Shown in pieces: positions 1 through 5,152 of a DNA stretch of 5,403 nucleotides; positions within the stretch are counted from its first letter, which is position 1, and each line of letters starts with the position of its first letter. The stretch is taken from assembly GCA_023410975.1 (NCBI GenBank), contig JAEYPG010000125.1:1-5403 (forward strand), given 5' to 3'. Both the position numbers and the translations under genes were made by a program. This DNA comes from Pseudomonadota bacterium. Lineage in GTDB: Bacteria > Pseudomonadota > Gammaproteobacteria > Burkholderiales > Burkholderiaceae_C. Below the pieces are notes generated by a model. It saw only the letters and a program-made list of their open reading frames with translations, did not search any database and was not told the origin of the DNA.

Positions 1-432
1 CTGCAATTCGGGCCGCTGGGCGGGCTGCACCCGCTGGTGCTGGCACGGCTGGCCTGCCTGGCGCAGCTCTGTGGCGGGCTGGCGCTGCTGCTCTTCGGCG
101 CCCCGGCGGCCATTGGCTTCGTGTTGTTTTGTGGTGCCGGCAATGGCTTGCAGACCATCGCCAAGGGCACGCTGCCGCTGCTGCTGTTCGGCGCGCACGG
201 CTATGGCGCGCGCCAGGGCTGGCTGATGCTGCCGGCGCGCGTGGTGCAGGCGCTGTCTCCGTTCCTGTTCGGGCTGGCGCTGCAGCGGCTGGGCAGCGCG
301 GCGCTGGGGCTGTCGCTGGCCCTGAGCCTGGCGGCCTTCGGCGCGCTCCTGCTGCTGCGCGCCCCCGCGGCGGCCGGGGAAGCGCCGCGCCCTGCGGGCC
401 GTCAAGGCGCTCCGGGCATGCACCAGCCATAA
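1..432 (+). CDS. MFS transporter, C-terminal fragment (5' end outside window)
   Basis: This is the last 143 codons of a major facilitator superfamily inner-membrane transporter. The frame is open from the first base of the window and ends at TAA 430-432, so the true start lies upstream; the in-frame GTG at 37 is not convincing as a start. At least four hydrophobic segments are visible, at about residues 11-33, 36-50, 77-96 and 98-120 of the fragment, followed by a short polar Ala/Pro/Gly tail. The loop between them contains GNGLQTIAKGTLPL, then a Gly-Tyr-Gly-Ala-Arg element and LPARVVQALSPFLFG, a pattern typical of the C-terminal half of MFS proteins. The substrate cannot be told from this part. 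A second gene begins 30 bases after the stop in the same direction, so the two were probably co-transcribed before an insertion sequence interrupted the second one. Confidence 0.8.
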   Translation: MQFGPLGGLHPLVLARLACLAQLCGGLALLLFGAPAAIGFVLFCGAGNGLQTIAKGTLPLLLFGAHGYGARQGWLMLPARVVQALSPFLFGLALQRLGSAALGLSLALSLAAFGALLLLRAPAAAGEAPRPAGRQGAPGMHQP

Positions 433-445
433 CGACACCCTCACC

Positions 446-452
446 ACGGAAG
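446..452 (+). promoter_or_regulatory. Ribosome binding site for the interrupted gene at 463
   Basis: A purine-rich stretch, ACGGAAGAAG, ends about nine bases before the ATG at 463. It supports this ATG as a true translation start, even though only a handful of codons remain. Confidence 0.45.
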
Positions 453-462
453 AAGCTTCACC

Positions 463-484
463 ATGGCCTGGACCGACTCCCTAG
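463..484 (+). pseudogene. 5' stub of a gene interrupted by the insertion sequence
   Basis: An ATG at 463, preceded by a plausible Shine-Dalgarno sequence, starts a frame reading MAWTDSL before it reaches the left end of the insertion sequence at about 485. Read onward through the IS end, the frame continues to a TAG at 559-561 and would give a meaningless 32-residue peptide. The position 30 bases after the transporter stop, on the same strand, suggests the second gene of an operon. The product cannot be identified from seven residues. I looked for the rest of the gene beyond the right end of the IS: reading on from the CTAA at 1969 gives a short frame with no protein-like character, so the remainder seems to have been lost or moved. 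Confidence 0.5.
481..484. repeat. Left 4-bp flank of the IS (CTAG), candidate target duplication
   Basis: CTAG directly precedes the left repeat. The corresponding bases on the right, 1969-1972, are CTAA. The 4-bp size and CTA core fit IS701-family targets, but the two flanks differ in the last base. This could be a point mutation or a sign that the flanks come from different insertion events. Confidence 0.4.
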
Positions 485-501
485 TCTTACTGTGTCATAA
501 A
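485..501 (+). repeat. Left terminal inverted repeat of the IS (IRL)
   Basis: TCTTACTGTGTCATAAA matches the reverse complement of 1952-1968 at 16 of 17 positions (G against A at the eleventh base). The TGA that ends the ancestral transposase frame (495-497, minus strand) lies inside this repeat. Confidence 0.85.
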
Positions 502-1911
502 CGAAGCGGCTTGTTGTATGAGCCGCAGAACGGGCACAAGCCGATCTCAGCCAGCAGGTAGCTGCTGAGCCGCAGGCGCAGTGTCGTGATCGAGTTCGGC
601 ATGTGCCGCTGCGCACGCTGACCTGCTGCCGCGGGGAACGTAATCTGCGGGAAGCGCAGGTACTTGGCGTTCGAGAAAAAATCTTTCCTCGCTTTGGCCG
701 TTCTTCTGGCTTTGCTCTTGTTCGAGGCGCTGTGCCACGAGGAAGCCGTAGGCTGCAATGGCGAGGCTCGCGTGATGATGGAACCCTCGCCAGCCGCGCC
801 CTTCGTAGTGTCCCAGTCCCAGGTCCTGCTTGAGATCCTGGTAGTCGCGCTCGATACGCCAGCGTAGGTGCGCCACGCGCACGAGTTCCTGCAGCGGCGT
901 GTCCTCGCTCAGCGTGGACAGCCAGCACTTCCTGGGCTCGTCCTTGTCCTCGGGCCACTCGATGAGCAGCCACTCCTGCGGATGCAGGCGCTGCTTGTAG
1001 CGCAGGCTGCGTGCCGGGCGCACGCGCAGCGCGGCAAAGCGGCCCGTGAGCGCCTCGTTGGTGCCTTGACGCCAGGTGACAGTGGTGAAGTCCTTGGGCG
1101 GCAGCGACTGCGCCAGATCGCCCACCGTCACGGGCTGCCGATCAGGCGCACGTCGCGTGGCCACCGGCGGGCGTCCGCTGCCAGAGTAGGGCTTCGCAGG
1201 CAGCGGCTCTACACCCGGCGGCCACACCTTCACGCTCGACGAGACGCCCACCATGTACGGCAGCTCCATGTCGGTGAGGCGCCGGCGGAACTCGGCTTCC
1301 GTGCCATAGGCGGCGTCGGCCACCACGCAGTAGCGCGGCGCGCCCTCGTCGAGCAGTGTCTGCAGCTGCTGCAGCGCGATGTCGCCCTTGATGGCGAAGC
1401 TCACCTGCTCAGGCACACCGGCCTTGGCGCAGCGCTCGGGATCCTGCGCCCAACTCTCGGGCAGGTACAACTGCCACTTCACCGGCAAGCTCGCCTGCTC
1501 GCACGCCAGCGACACGCTCACCGCGACCTGGCAGTTGTCCTGCTTGCCCAGCATCCCACACCACTGGCGCGCCACGCCCACCGAGTGTTGGCCCTTCTTA
1601 GGAAAGCCCGTGTCGTCTACCAGCCAGAAGCCGTCGTCAGACAGGTCCATCTTCGGCACTACCCACTGCGCCACGCGGCGCAGCAACTCGGCGTCACTCC
1701 ACTCGGCCTTGGCCACGAAGTGGTGCATGGCCTGGTGGCGCGCGCTGGCATGCAGTGGGTCCAGCCGCGCCGCCATCGGCTCCACGCTCTTGCGCGACAG
1801 CGGCAGCATCAGCCCGGTGCAGTAGCCGTGCAGCCCGGCTACGCGGTCGGCGTGGCCCAACCCTGCTGCCAGATGTGCCATGTACTCCTCAAACCGTGCC
1901 GTCGAGTTCAT
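495..1911 (-). pseudogene. IS701-family DDE transposase with a C-terminal frameshift
   Basis: The gene encodes a DDE transposase that cuts and joins the IS ends. It starts at ATG 1909-1911, six bases after a perfect AGGAGG. The uninterrupted frame gives 454 residues, ending at 547. The catalytic core is intact: first aspartate in DDTGFPKKG (about residues 99-107), second in VVADAAYG (about 196-203), and glutamate in RWRIERDYQDLK (about 350-361). After PADYVPRGS (about 421-429) the protein leaves the family pattern. The expected continuation, RAQRHMPNSI and a final LCPFCG, lies in the neighbouring frame ending at TGA 495-497. A single extra base near 624 explains the shift; without it the protein would have 471 residues. 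The shifted product lacks the CxxC tail, so activity is doubtful. A sequencing error is an alternative explanation. Confidence 0.85.
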
Positions 1912-1917
1912 GCTCTG

Positions 1918-1923
1918 CCTCCT
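1918..1923 (-). promoter_or_regulatory. Ribosome binding site of the transposase
   Basis: Read on the minus strand, AGGAGG stands six bases before the ATG at 1911. This perfect Shine-Dalgarno sequence fixes the transposase start. Confidence 0.75.
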
Positions 1924-1951
1924 GCAAGCGGCGCAGGAGAAATATAGGACA

Positions 1952-1968
1952 TTTATGACATAGTAAGA
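1952..1968 (-). repeat. Right terminal inverted repeat of the IS (IRR)
   Basis: Read on the minus strand this is TCTTACTATGTCATAAA, the partner of the repeat at 485-501. It lies 40 bases upstream of the transposase start, so the transposase promoter probably overlaps this end. Confidence 0.85.
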
Positions 1969-1972
1969 CTAA
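1969..1972. repeat. Right 4-bp flank of the IS (CTAA)
   Basis: This directly follows the right repeat and differs by one base from CTAG at 481-484. See the left flank for the interpretation. Confidence 0.35.
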
Positions 1973-2225
1973 CGTCGCGACAGCACACAGGCCGTGCATG
2001 CGGCTTGACTTGCATATGCCAACTGCGCTTTCGCTCCAAGCCATGTGCTGAGCCTCGCTGGCGGTGTCCCTGATCGTCGAGTCAGAGCGTTTGAAGCGTT
2101 TGGTACTCAGTCAAACGGCATCAAAACTGCAGACCAGAACAGCGGCACGAATTCCCTTTCCACGAATGGACGACTGGAACGCCCTGCGGAACAAGGACTT
2201 GGCTGCTCCTCGCGCAGTGCACAGC
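1973..2225. other. Unassigned stretch between the IS and the integrase remnant
   Basis: About 250 bases without a gene I can support. A plus-strand frame from 2064 to 2294 reads MSLIVESERLKRLVLSQ and onward, but I recognise no family in it and it has no ribosome binding site. A small inverted repeat, CGTTTG at 2097-2102 and CAAACG at 2112-2117 with a nine-base loop, is the only local structure I noticed. This is probably decayed DNA belonging to a former mobile element. Confidence 0.4.
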
Positions 2226-2701
2226 ATGCCGTCGCGGGGAGGCCGCGCCACCGCTGGGCGGGCACCACTCCGCGCGCCTCCGCGCTGTAGCTGAAGGCAT
2301 GTTGCTGGAGGGCAGTGCCGCTCGCCGCTTGGGCTGCGACACAGCGGGCGCGACGCGACGCATGGACTGCCACACCGTCGAGTGGCTGCACGCCGTGGCT
2401 TGGCCCCAGGGCGACCCGCGCTGACGTCTGGCGGGTTTTCTGGTGGCGCGGCCAGCCGACCAGCCGCGGTCGGCGCTGGAGGACTGCGCAGCGCAGCAGG
2501 GCCTGCAGGACCAGAGCCATGCCGAGCAGTTGGCGCTGCACGAGGCGGCGCGCCCAACCCCATAACCCGAGCCACTTGGGGGCCACCGCCGAAGCCTACC
2601 GCATCAAGGGCGAGCGGCTGCTGTTGTGGTGCGTGCTGGAGCACCAGAAGGCGCTGTCCTTGATGACAGCCGCGGCCTGCAGCGCCTGTCTGCGTCGCTA
2701 G
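2226..2701 (+). pseudogene. Degenerate tyrosine recombinase (DUF3701-type phage integrase) remnant
   Basis: This is the wreck of a site-specific tyrosine recombinase with the N-terminal DUF3701 region. A possible start is ATG 2226. From about 2263 one frame reads ARLRAVAEGM and then TVEWLHAVAWPQGDPR. It meets an in-frame TGA at 2422-2424 and resumes as RLAGFLVARP and LEDCAAQQGL, followed by HAEQLALHEAA, to a TAA at 2563-2565. This order matches my recollection of the conserved start of DUF3701 integrases. A neighbouring frame then gives AEAYRIKGERLLLWCVLEHQ followed by KALSLMT, which resembles the SAM-like core-binding domain. The 150 or so residues normally between these parts are missing, and so is the whole catalytic domain with its Arg-His-Arg-Tyr residues. 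The start is uncertain because a frame change is also needed between 2226 and about 2260. It cannot encode an active enzyme. Confidence 0.65.
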
Positions 2702-2707
2702 TACGCG

Positions 2708-2886
2708 TTACCCGCTCTTCACCATGACGTCCATCCGCGCCAGCGCATCGATCACCTTGACCGTGAACGAGCCGATGTCGGCTGCCCAAGCTGCCTCGTA
2801 GGTCAAGCCCAGTGGTTGTCCTTCGCGTCGCACGAAACCACGGCGACCTTCCGTTCGTCCGCCCACGGGTGAAGCTCATGGCTCAT
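2708..2886 (-). pseudogene. Short frameshifted remnant, possibly the N-terminus of a HipA-type toxin
   Basis: The ATG at 2884-2886 overlaps the stop of the upstream helix-turn-helix gene (ATGA), the usual coupling in hipBA-like pairs. It reads MSHELHPWADERKVAVV and then DNHWA, and stops at TGA 2803-2805 after 27 residues. Shifting frame by one base just before that stop continues LTYEAAWAADIGSF and then VKVIDALARMDVMVKSG to TAA 2708-2710. Joined, the peptide has the spacing of a HipA N-terminal region: an M-x-x-E-L start, then a D-N-x-W followed by Y and W. Full HipA proteins have about 400 residues and a kinase domain; here only about 58 residues exist and the kinase is absent. The identification is from pattern memory and context. 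The last 25 residues match nothing I know, and an unrelated small protein is possible. Confidence 0.4.
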
Positions 2887-3176
2887 GACGACTGGGAGCC
2901 GGTGGGCGTCTCGTCCGGCACCAAGGCCGCCCGTACCCACGCATGCTCGTTGGGCAGGACCAGCAGCGTAAGGCCCAGTCCGTCAAGCACGGACATCGCC
3001 TTGTCCAGGCGAACCGTGCCCTGCCCGTTCTCAAGGCGCGACATGAGGTCGACAGACACGCCAAGCAGGCTGGCGGCATCGTTGATGCGCAATGCCTGAG
3101 CCTTGCGGCGGGCACTCACGACCGGGCCCAGGGCAGCGGACGAGGATAGGACAGCCACCGGGAGTGGCTTCGGCAT
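2883..3176 (-). CDS. HTH XRE-family protein, HipB-like antitoxin or repressor
   Basis: A 97-residue cytoplasmic DNA-binding protein. Residues about 22-72 form a compact Cro/C1-type helix-turn-helix: RRKAQALRINDAASLLGVS, then the recognition-helix pattern DLMSRLENG (about 43-51), then a helix LDKAMSVLDGLGL and the beta strand LLVL. The strand plus short tail after the HTH is typical of HipB antitoxins, which neutralise HipA kinases and repress their own operon. I chose ATG 3174-3176 (MPKPLPV) because the 54 residues upstream in the open frame look non-coding and overlap an inverted repeat. No strong Shine-Dalgarno sequence precedes this ATG, which weakens the choice. The stop overlaps the ATG of the remnant downstream, as expected for a coupled pair whose second gene has decayed. 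If the toxin is gone, this gene is an orphan that may still act as a repressor. Confidence 0.75.
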   Translation of the reverse strand: MPKPLPVAVLSSSAALGPVVSARRKAQALRINDAASLLGVSVDLMSRLENGQGTVRLDKAMSVLDGLGLTLLVLPNEHAWVRAALVPDETPTGSQSS

Positions 3177-3233
3177 GATGTTTCGGGTTTTCAGCAAACA
3201 GGGACGCCGAGATATTGGCAGCCCGTCCGTTTC

Positions 3234-3291
3234 TGGAACTCCGAAATTTTCGTGAATGCCCGGCGCTCGATCCATGAGTTTCGGATTTCCA
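3234..3291. promoter_or_regulatory. Inverted repeat upstream of the HTH gene, candidate operator
   Basis: TGGAACTCCGAAA at 3234-3246 and TTTCGGATTTCCA at 3279-3291 are inverted copies with one mismatch in 13, separated by 32 bases. A third copy of the core, TTTCGGG, lies at 3181-3187 just before the start of the HTH gene. The left arm also contains the near-palindrome CGAAATTTTCG at 3242-3252. Self-regulation by such a protein would put its operators here. The function is inferred; no clear -35/-10 pair could be fixed. Confidence 0.35.
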
Positions 3292-3320
3292 GGAACCTTG
3301 ATGGGCATCCAGCGCCATCC

Positions 3321-3360
3321 TGGTGCAGCAGGCGCCACCCCGGTGCAGCAGGCGCCCCAG
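3321..3360. repeat. Tandem 20-bp direct repeat, two copies
   Basis: Positions 3321-3340 and 3341-3360 share GGTGCAGCAGGCGCC exactly (3322-3336 and 3342-3356) with a 20-base period. The repeat lies in the gap between the HTH gene and the partition operon. A two-copy unit could be a simple duplication or a pair of protein-binding sites on nearly the same face of the helix. Confidence 0.7.
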
Positions 3361-3394
3361 GGGAGAAACGCATGGCATCCGCTCCCTGGGGCGC
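3352..3394 (-). terminator. Hairpin downstream of the partition operon, possible terminator
   Basis: GCGCCCCAGGG at 3352-3362 and CCCTGGGGCGC at 3384-3394 form a perfect 11-bp stem around a 21-base loop, 24 bases beyond the stop of the last partition gene. The place fits a terminator or an mRNA-stabilising structure. No T-run follows on the minus strand, so it is not a canonical intrinsic terminator. Weaker symmetry continues outward (CAGCAGGC against GCCTGCTG at about 3401-3408), with an insertion of about seven bases on the right side. Confidence 0.35.
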
Positions 3395-3417
3395 AGCATG
3401 CCTGCTGAACATCCTGC

Positions 3418-3714
3418 TCACTCCTGCAGCGGCGGGCTGAAGAGCGCGTTGGTCAGTGCCGGGTCGCCCAGGTCCACGGCCGGCGCTGCTGGCGCCGCGG
3501 GCGGGGCCACCGCGGGAGCAGCCGCGGCGGCGGCCGGCACTAGCGTCCACCCTTGGGTCAGCAGCCCCTCATGGGCCAGGAAGCGCAGCCGGTTGACGCG
3601 CTTGGGACCCTTGTTGAAGCGCACCAGGTCGTCGTAGAGCCGCGGGTTGTCGTCGCGCGACATCTCGAACAGCATGCTCAGCGCCCCCTGCTCCTTAACC
3701 GTGCGCGCGCTCAT
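3418..3714 (-). CDS. Small partner protein of the actin-like segregation ATPase (putative ParR/StbB-like adaptor)
   Basis: A 98-residue protein whose ATG (3712-3714) overlaps the stop of the ATPase gene as ATGA, so the two are translationally coupled. The first half is charged and probably helical: VKEQGALSMLFEMSRDD, then RLYDDLVRFNKGPKRVNRLR and FLAHEGLL (to about residue 52). Basic residues in the KGPKRVNRLR stretch could contact DNA. The second half is a low-complexity Ala/Pro tail (about 60-80) ending in LTNALFSPPLQE. In ParM-type systems the small second gene binds the centromere and couples it to the filament, with the filament-binding part often at the C-terminus. By position this protein should do that, but I see no clear ribbon-helix-helix strand and recognise no named family. 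There is no signal peptide or membrane segment. The role is inferred from the operon; the coding call is firm. Confidence 0.65.
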   Translation of the reverse strand: MSARTVKEQGALSMLFEMSRDDNPRLYDDLVRFNKGPKRVNRLRFLAHEGLLTQGWTLVPAAAAAAPAVAPPAAPAAPAVDLGDPALTNALFSPPLQE

Positions 3715-4780
3715 GCTGCTTCTCCCCCGCCGGACGCCGTCGCCGTGGCACCACCGGACGCCGCGGTCTCGACGGTGGCCGAGCGCATGAAGTTCAGGCC
3801 CGCGAGCTGGAAGCCGCGCACGTTGGCGAAGATCGGCTCGCGCACCTCGTGGATGCGATGCCGCGGGAAGGCCTCCCGCACCGCCTTGCGGTACAGGAAG
3901 GCGCCGCCGCCCACCAGCACGATGTTCTGGAAGCTGTAGTCGGCCGGGATGCGCTCCAGCATCGCGGCCACCGCGCGCTGGGCGTAGGAGTGGGCGACGG
4001 GCATCAGGCGCGAGATGTCGAAGGCCTTCTGGTAGACCATCGGGTTCTTGCCGCTGCGCAGCGCCCGGTCGACGGCGTCGAAGTCGGTGTAAGGGATGCC
4101 AATCTCGGTGCCGATGTCCTTGGCGATGACGCGCAGGATGTCGCTCACGCCGCGCGACACCGAGTCGCTGGTCTTGAGCACCAGCCGCATGCCGCGCGCC
4201 ACGAGCCACGAGCCACGAGCCAGTCGAAGGTGCGGGCACCGGGATCGATGATCAGGCTCTGCTCGTGGGCGATCGTGCCCATGCGGCCGTGCGTGGCCGC
4301 GTAGTACAGCAGCGCGCCCTGCGGCTGCGCCACGGCGAAGGCCTTGCGCACCTGCACCGAGCGGCCACCGCCGATGTCGTGGCTACCCACCATCGCGCGC
4401 TCCAGCGCGGCCTTCTTCGCCATGAAGTGCCCGACCGGCAGGCCGACCACCAGCAGGTCGATGGCCGGCACCTTCATCAGCGCCAGCGCCCCGCGCAGCA
4501 GCGCCATGTACTCCGGCGTCTCGGTGTAGCGGTCGTGCAGGTGCGTGCCGCAGAGGTTGTCGCTGGCCAGCTCGACCTCGGGCCCGACCTCGTAGAACAG
4601 GCCGTTGACGGGGATGGCAATCGTCCTGCGCCGCTCGGCCGCCGGCAGCGTGGCCGGGTCGCGTGCGCTCGGGTAGGCGATCGACGGGATGACGCCGCAA
4701 CGGATTTCGCTGCCCGAGACCCCGGTGACGAACTTGGTGTTGCCGAAGCCGACATCCACCGCCCTGACGACGTTGTCCAT
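3711..4780 (-). pseudogene. ParM/StbA-like actin-family segregation ATPase, split by a frameshift
   Basis: The gene encodes an actin-like ATPase that forms filaments to push plasmid copies apart. The ATG at 4778-4780 follows GAGGAG by seven bases. Frame one carries the phosphate-1 motif VDVGFGNTKF (residues 8-17), VVGLPVG (111-117) and phosphate-2 IIDPGARTFDWLVARG (177-192). It then runs out of frame and stops at 4145-4147, giving 211 residues. The rest lies in another frame from about 4202 to TGA 3711-3713: adenosine motif NIVLVGGGAF (about 281-290) and FANVRGFQLAGLNF (about 313-326). The break falls on three tandem 7-bp copies at 4200-4220; with one copy the frame joins as WLVARGMRLVLK and the protein has 351 residues. 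As read, both halves lack part of the nucleotide pocket and should be inactive. An internal GTG at 4202 could start the second half, but it has no ribosome binding site. An assembly error is possible. Confidence 0.8.
4200..4220. repeat. Three tandem copies of CACGAGC inside the ATPase gene
   Basis: CACGAGC is repeated perfectly at 4200-4206, 4207-4213 and 4214-4220 (GCTCGTG on the coding strand). The unit is not a multiple of three, so each change in copy number shifts the frame. The reading frame is open with one or four copies and closed with two or three. Slipped-strand mispairing is the natural way to gain such copies. Confidence 0.9.
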
Positions 4781-4787
4781 GGCGTGA

Positions 4788-4793
4788 CTCCTC
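4788..4793 (-). promoter_or_regulatory. Ribosome binding site of the ParM/StbA-like gene
   Basis: Read on the minus strand, GAGGAG lies seven bases before the ATG at 4780. It decides the start against the open frame that runs further upstream to 4963. Confidence 0.7.
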
Positions 4794-4925
4794 GATGGGT
4801 TGAAGAACGGCCAGCATTCGCCGCCCGCACCGGCCCCGCCATGCGAATGAAACGTCCTGGACACGGGCTTTCGCGCCCAGGTCCGGATGCCTCGGGAATC
4901 CGGTGCGGCTGCGGTCCGGCTGCCG

Positions 4926-4948
4926 GCCGACCTGCCGCGGCGGTCGGC
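4926..4948. repeat. GC-only inverted repeat upstream of the partition operon
   Basis: GCCGACC at 4926-4932 and GGTCGGC at 4942-4948 pair perfectly around nine bases, and the loop itself contains the palindrome GCCGCGGC (4934-4941). It lies about 150 bases before the ATPase start, so it would be in the mRNA leader or the operator region. It may be a protein-binding site, a stable hairpin or chance in GC-rich DNA. Confidence 0.45.
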
Positions 4949-5133
4949 GCTTGACGCTGCCATCGCCGGGACCAGGGTCCCACCCGAAAGCGCCTCGTCA
5001 AGGACACGGTTCGCAGCTGGTGCCGCGGCGAGGCCTGGGACGGGGCTCTTGTTCGACCAGCGCGGAACCAGAGGCCGCTCGCCACGTTGTCAACCCGAGG
5101 GGAAGGACCGCCTCGAACGGCCTTTGTGCGAAT

Positions 5134-5152
5134 ACGCGCGGATAAACGCGCG
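5134..5152. repeat. Paired ACGCGCG motifs with an AT-rich centre
   Basis: ACGCGCG occurs at 5134-5140 and 5146-5152, a 12-base period, with GATAA between. Because CGCGCG is self-complementary the pair is also an inverted repeat around GATAAA. It is one of the few AT-containing spots in the upstream region and could be part of an operator. Confidence 0.35.

Larger units (their letters stand above)
485..1968 (-). mobile_element. IS701-family insertion sequence, about 1.48 kb
   Basis: The element is bounded by matching inverted repeats at 485-501 and 1952-1968 and filled by one transposase gene on the minus strand. Its length and single-gene layout fit the IS701 family, as does the DDE transposase. 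The outermost shared bases continue inverted into CTA on both sides, so the boundary could also be drawn at 482 and 1971; I prefer 485-1968 because IS701 elements usually duplicate 4 bp at CTAG-like targets. The transposase carries a frameshift near its end, so this copy may be inactive or impaired. It interrupts the gene that starts at 463. Confidence 0.85.

Noticed and set aside
868..1947. Long plus-strand open frame of 359 codons running antisense to the transposase
   Set aside because: It mirrors a well-supported DDE transposase, is rich in Arg, His, Ala and Gln as antisense GC-rich frames are, and shows no family motif.
2107..2644. Two overlapping minus-strand open frames of 159 and 177 codons
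   Set aside because: They lie antisense to the integrase remnant and are Ala/Arg/Pro-rich with no motif; the plus-strand blocks match a known family better.
3177..3338. N-terminal extension of the HTH protein up to an ATG at 3338
   Set aside because: The 54 extra residues show no domain character, overlap an inverted repeat and part of the tandem repeat, and HipB-like proteins are normally about the shorter length.
3321..3360. Start of a CRISPR array
   Set aside because: There are only two abutting copies of a 20-bp unit with no spacers and no cas gene in the window.
4145..4240. Programmed ribosomal frameshifting as the explanation for the split ATPase gene
   Set aside because: The break coincides with a 14-bp excess made of tandem 7-mers, and no slippery sequence is needed to explain it; a DNA slippage event is simpler.
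4265..4954. Plus-strand open frame of 229 codons antisense to the segregation ATPase
   Set aside because: Its composition is typical of a shadow frame, it has no ribosome binding site, and the minus strand carries clear actin-fold motifs over the same bases.
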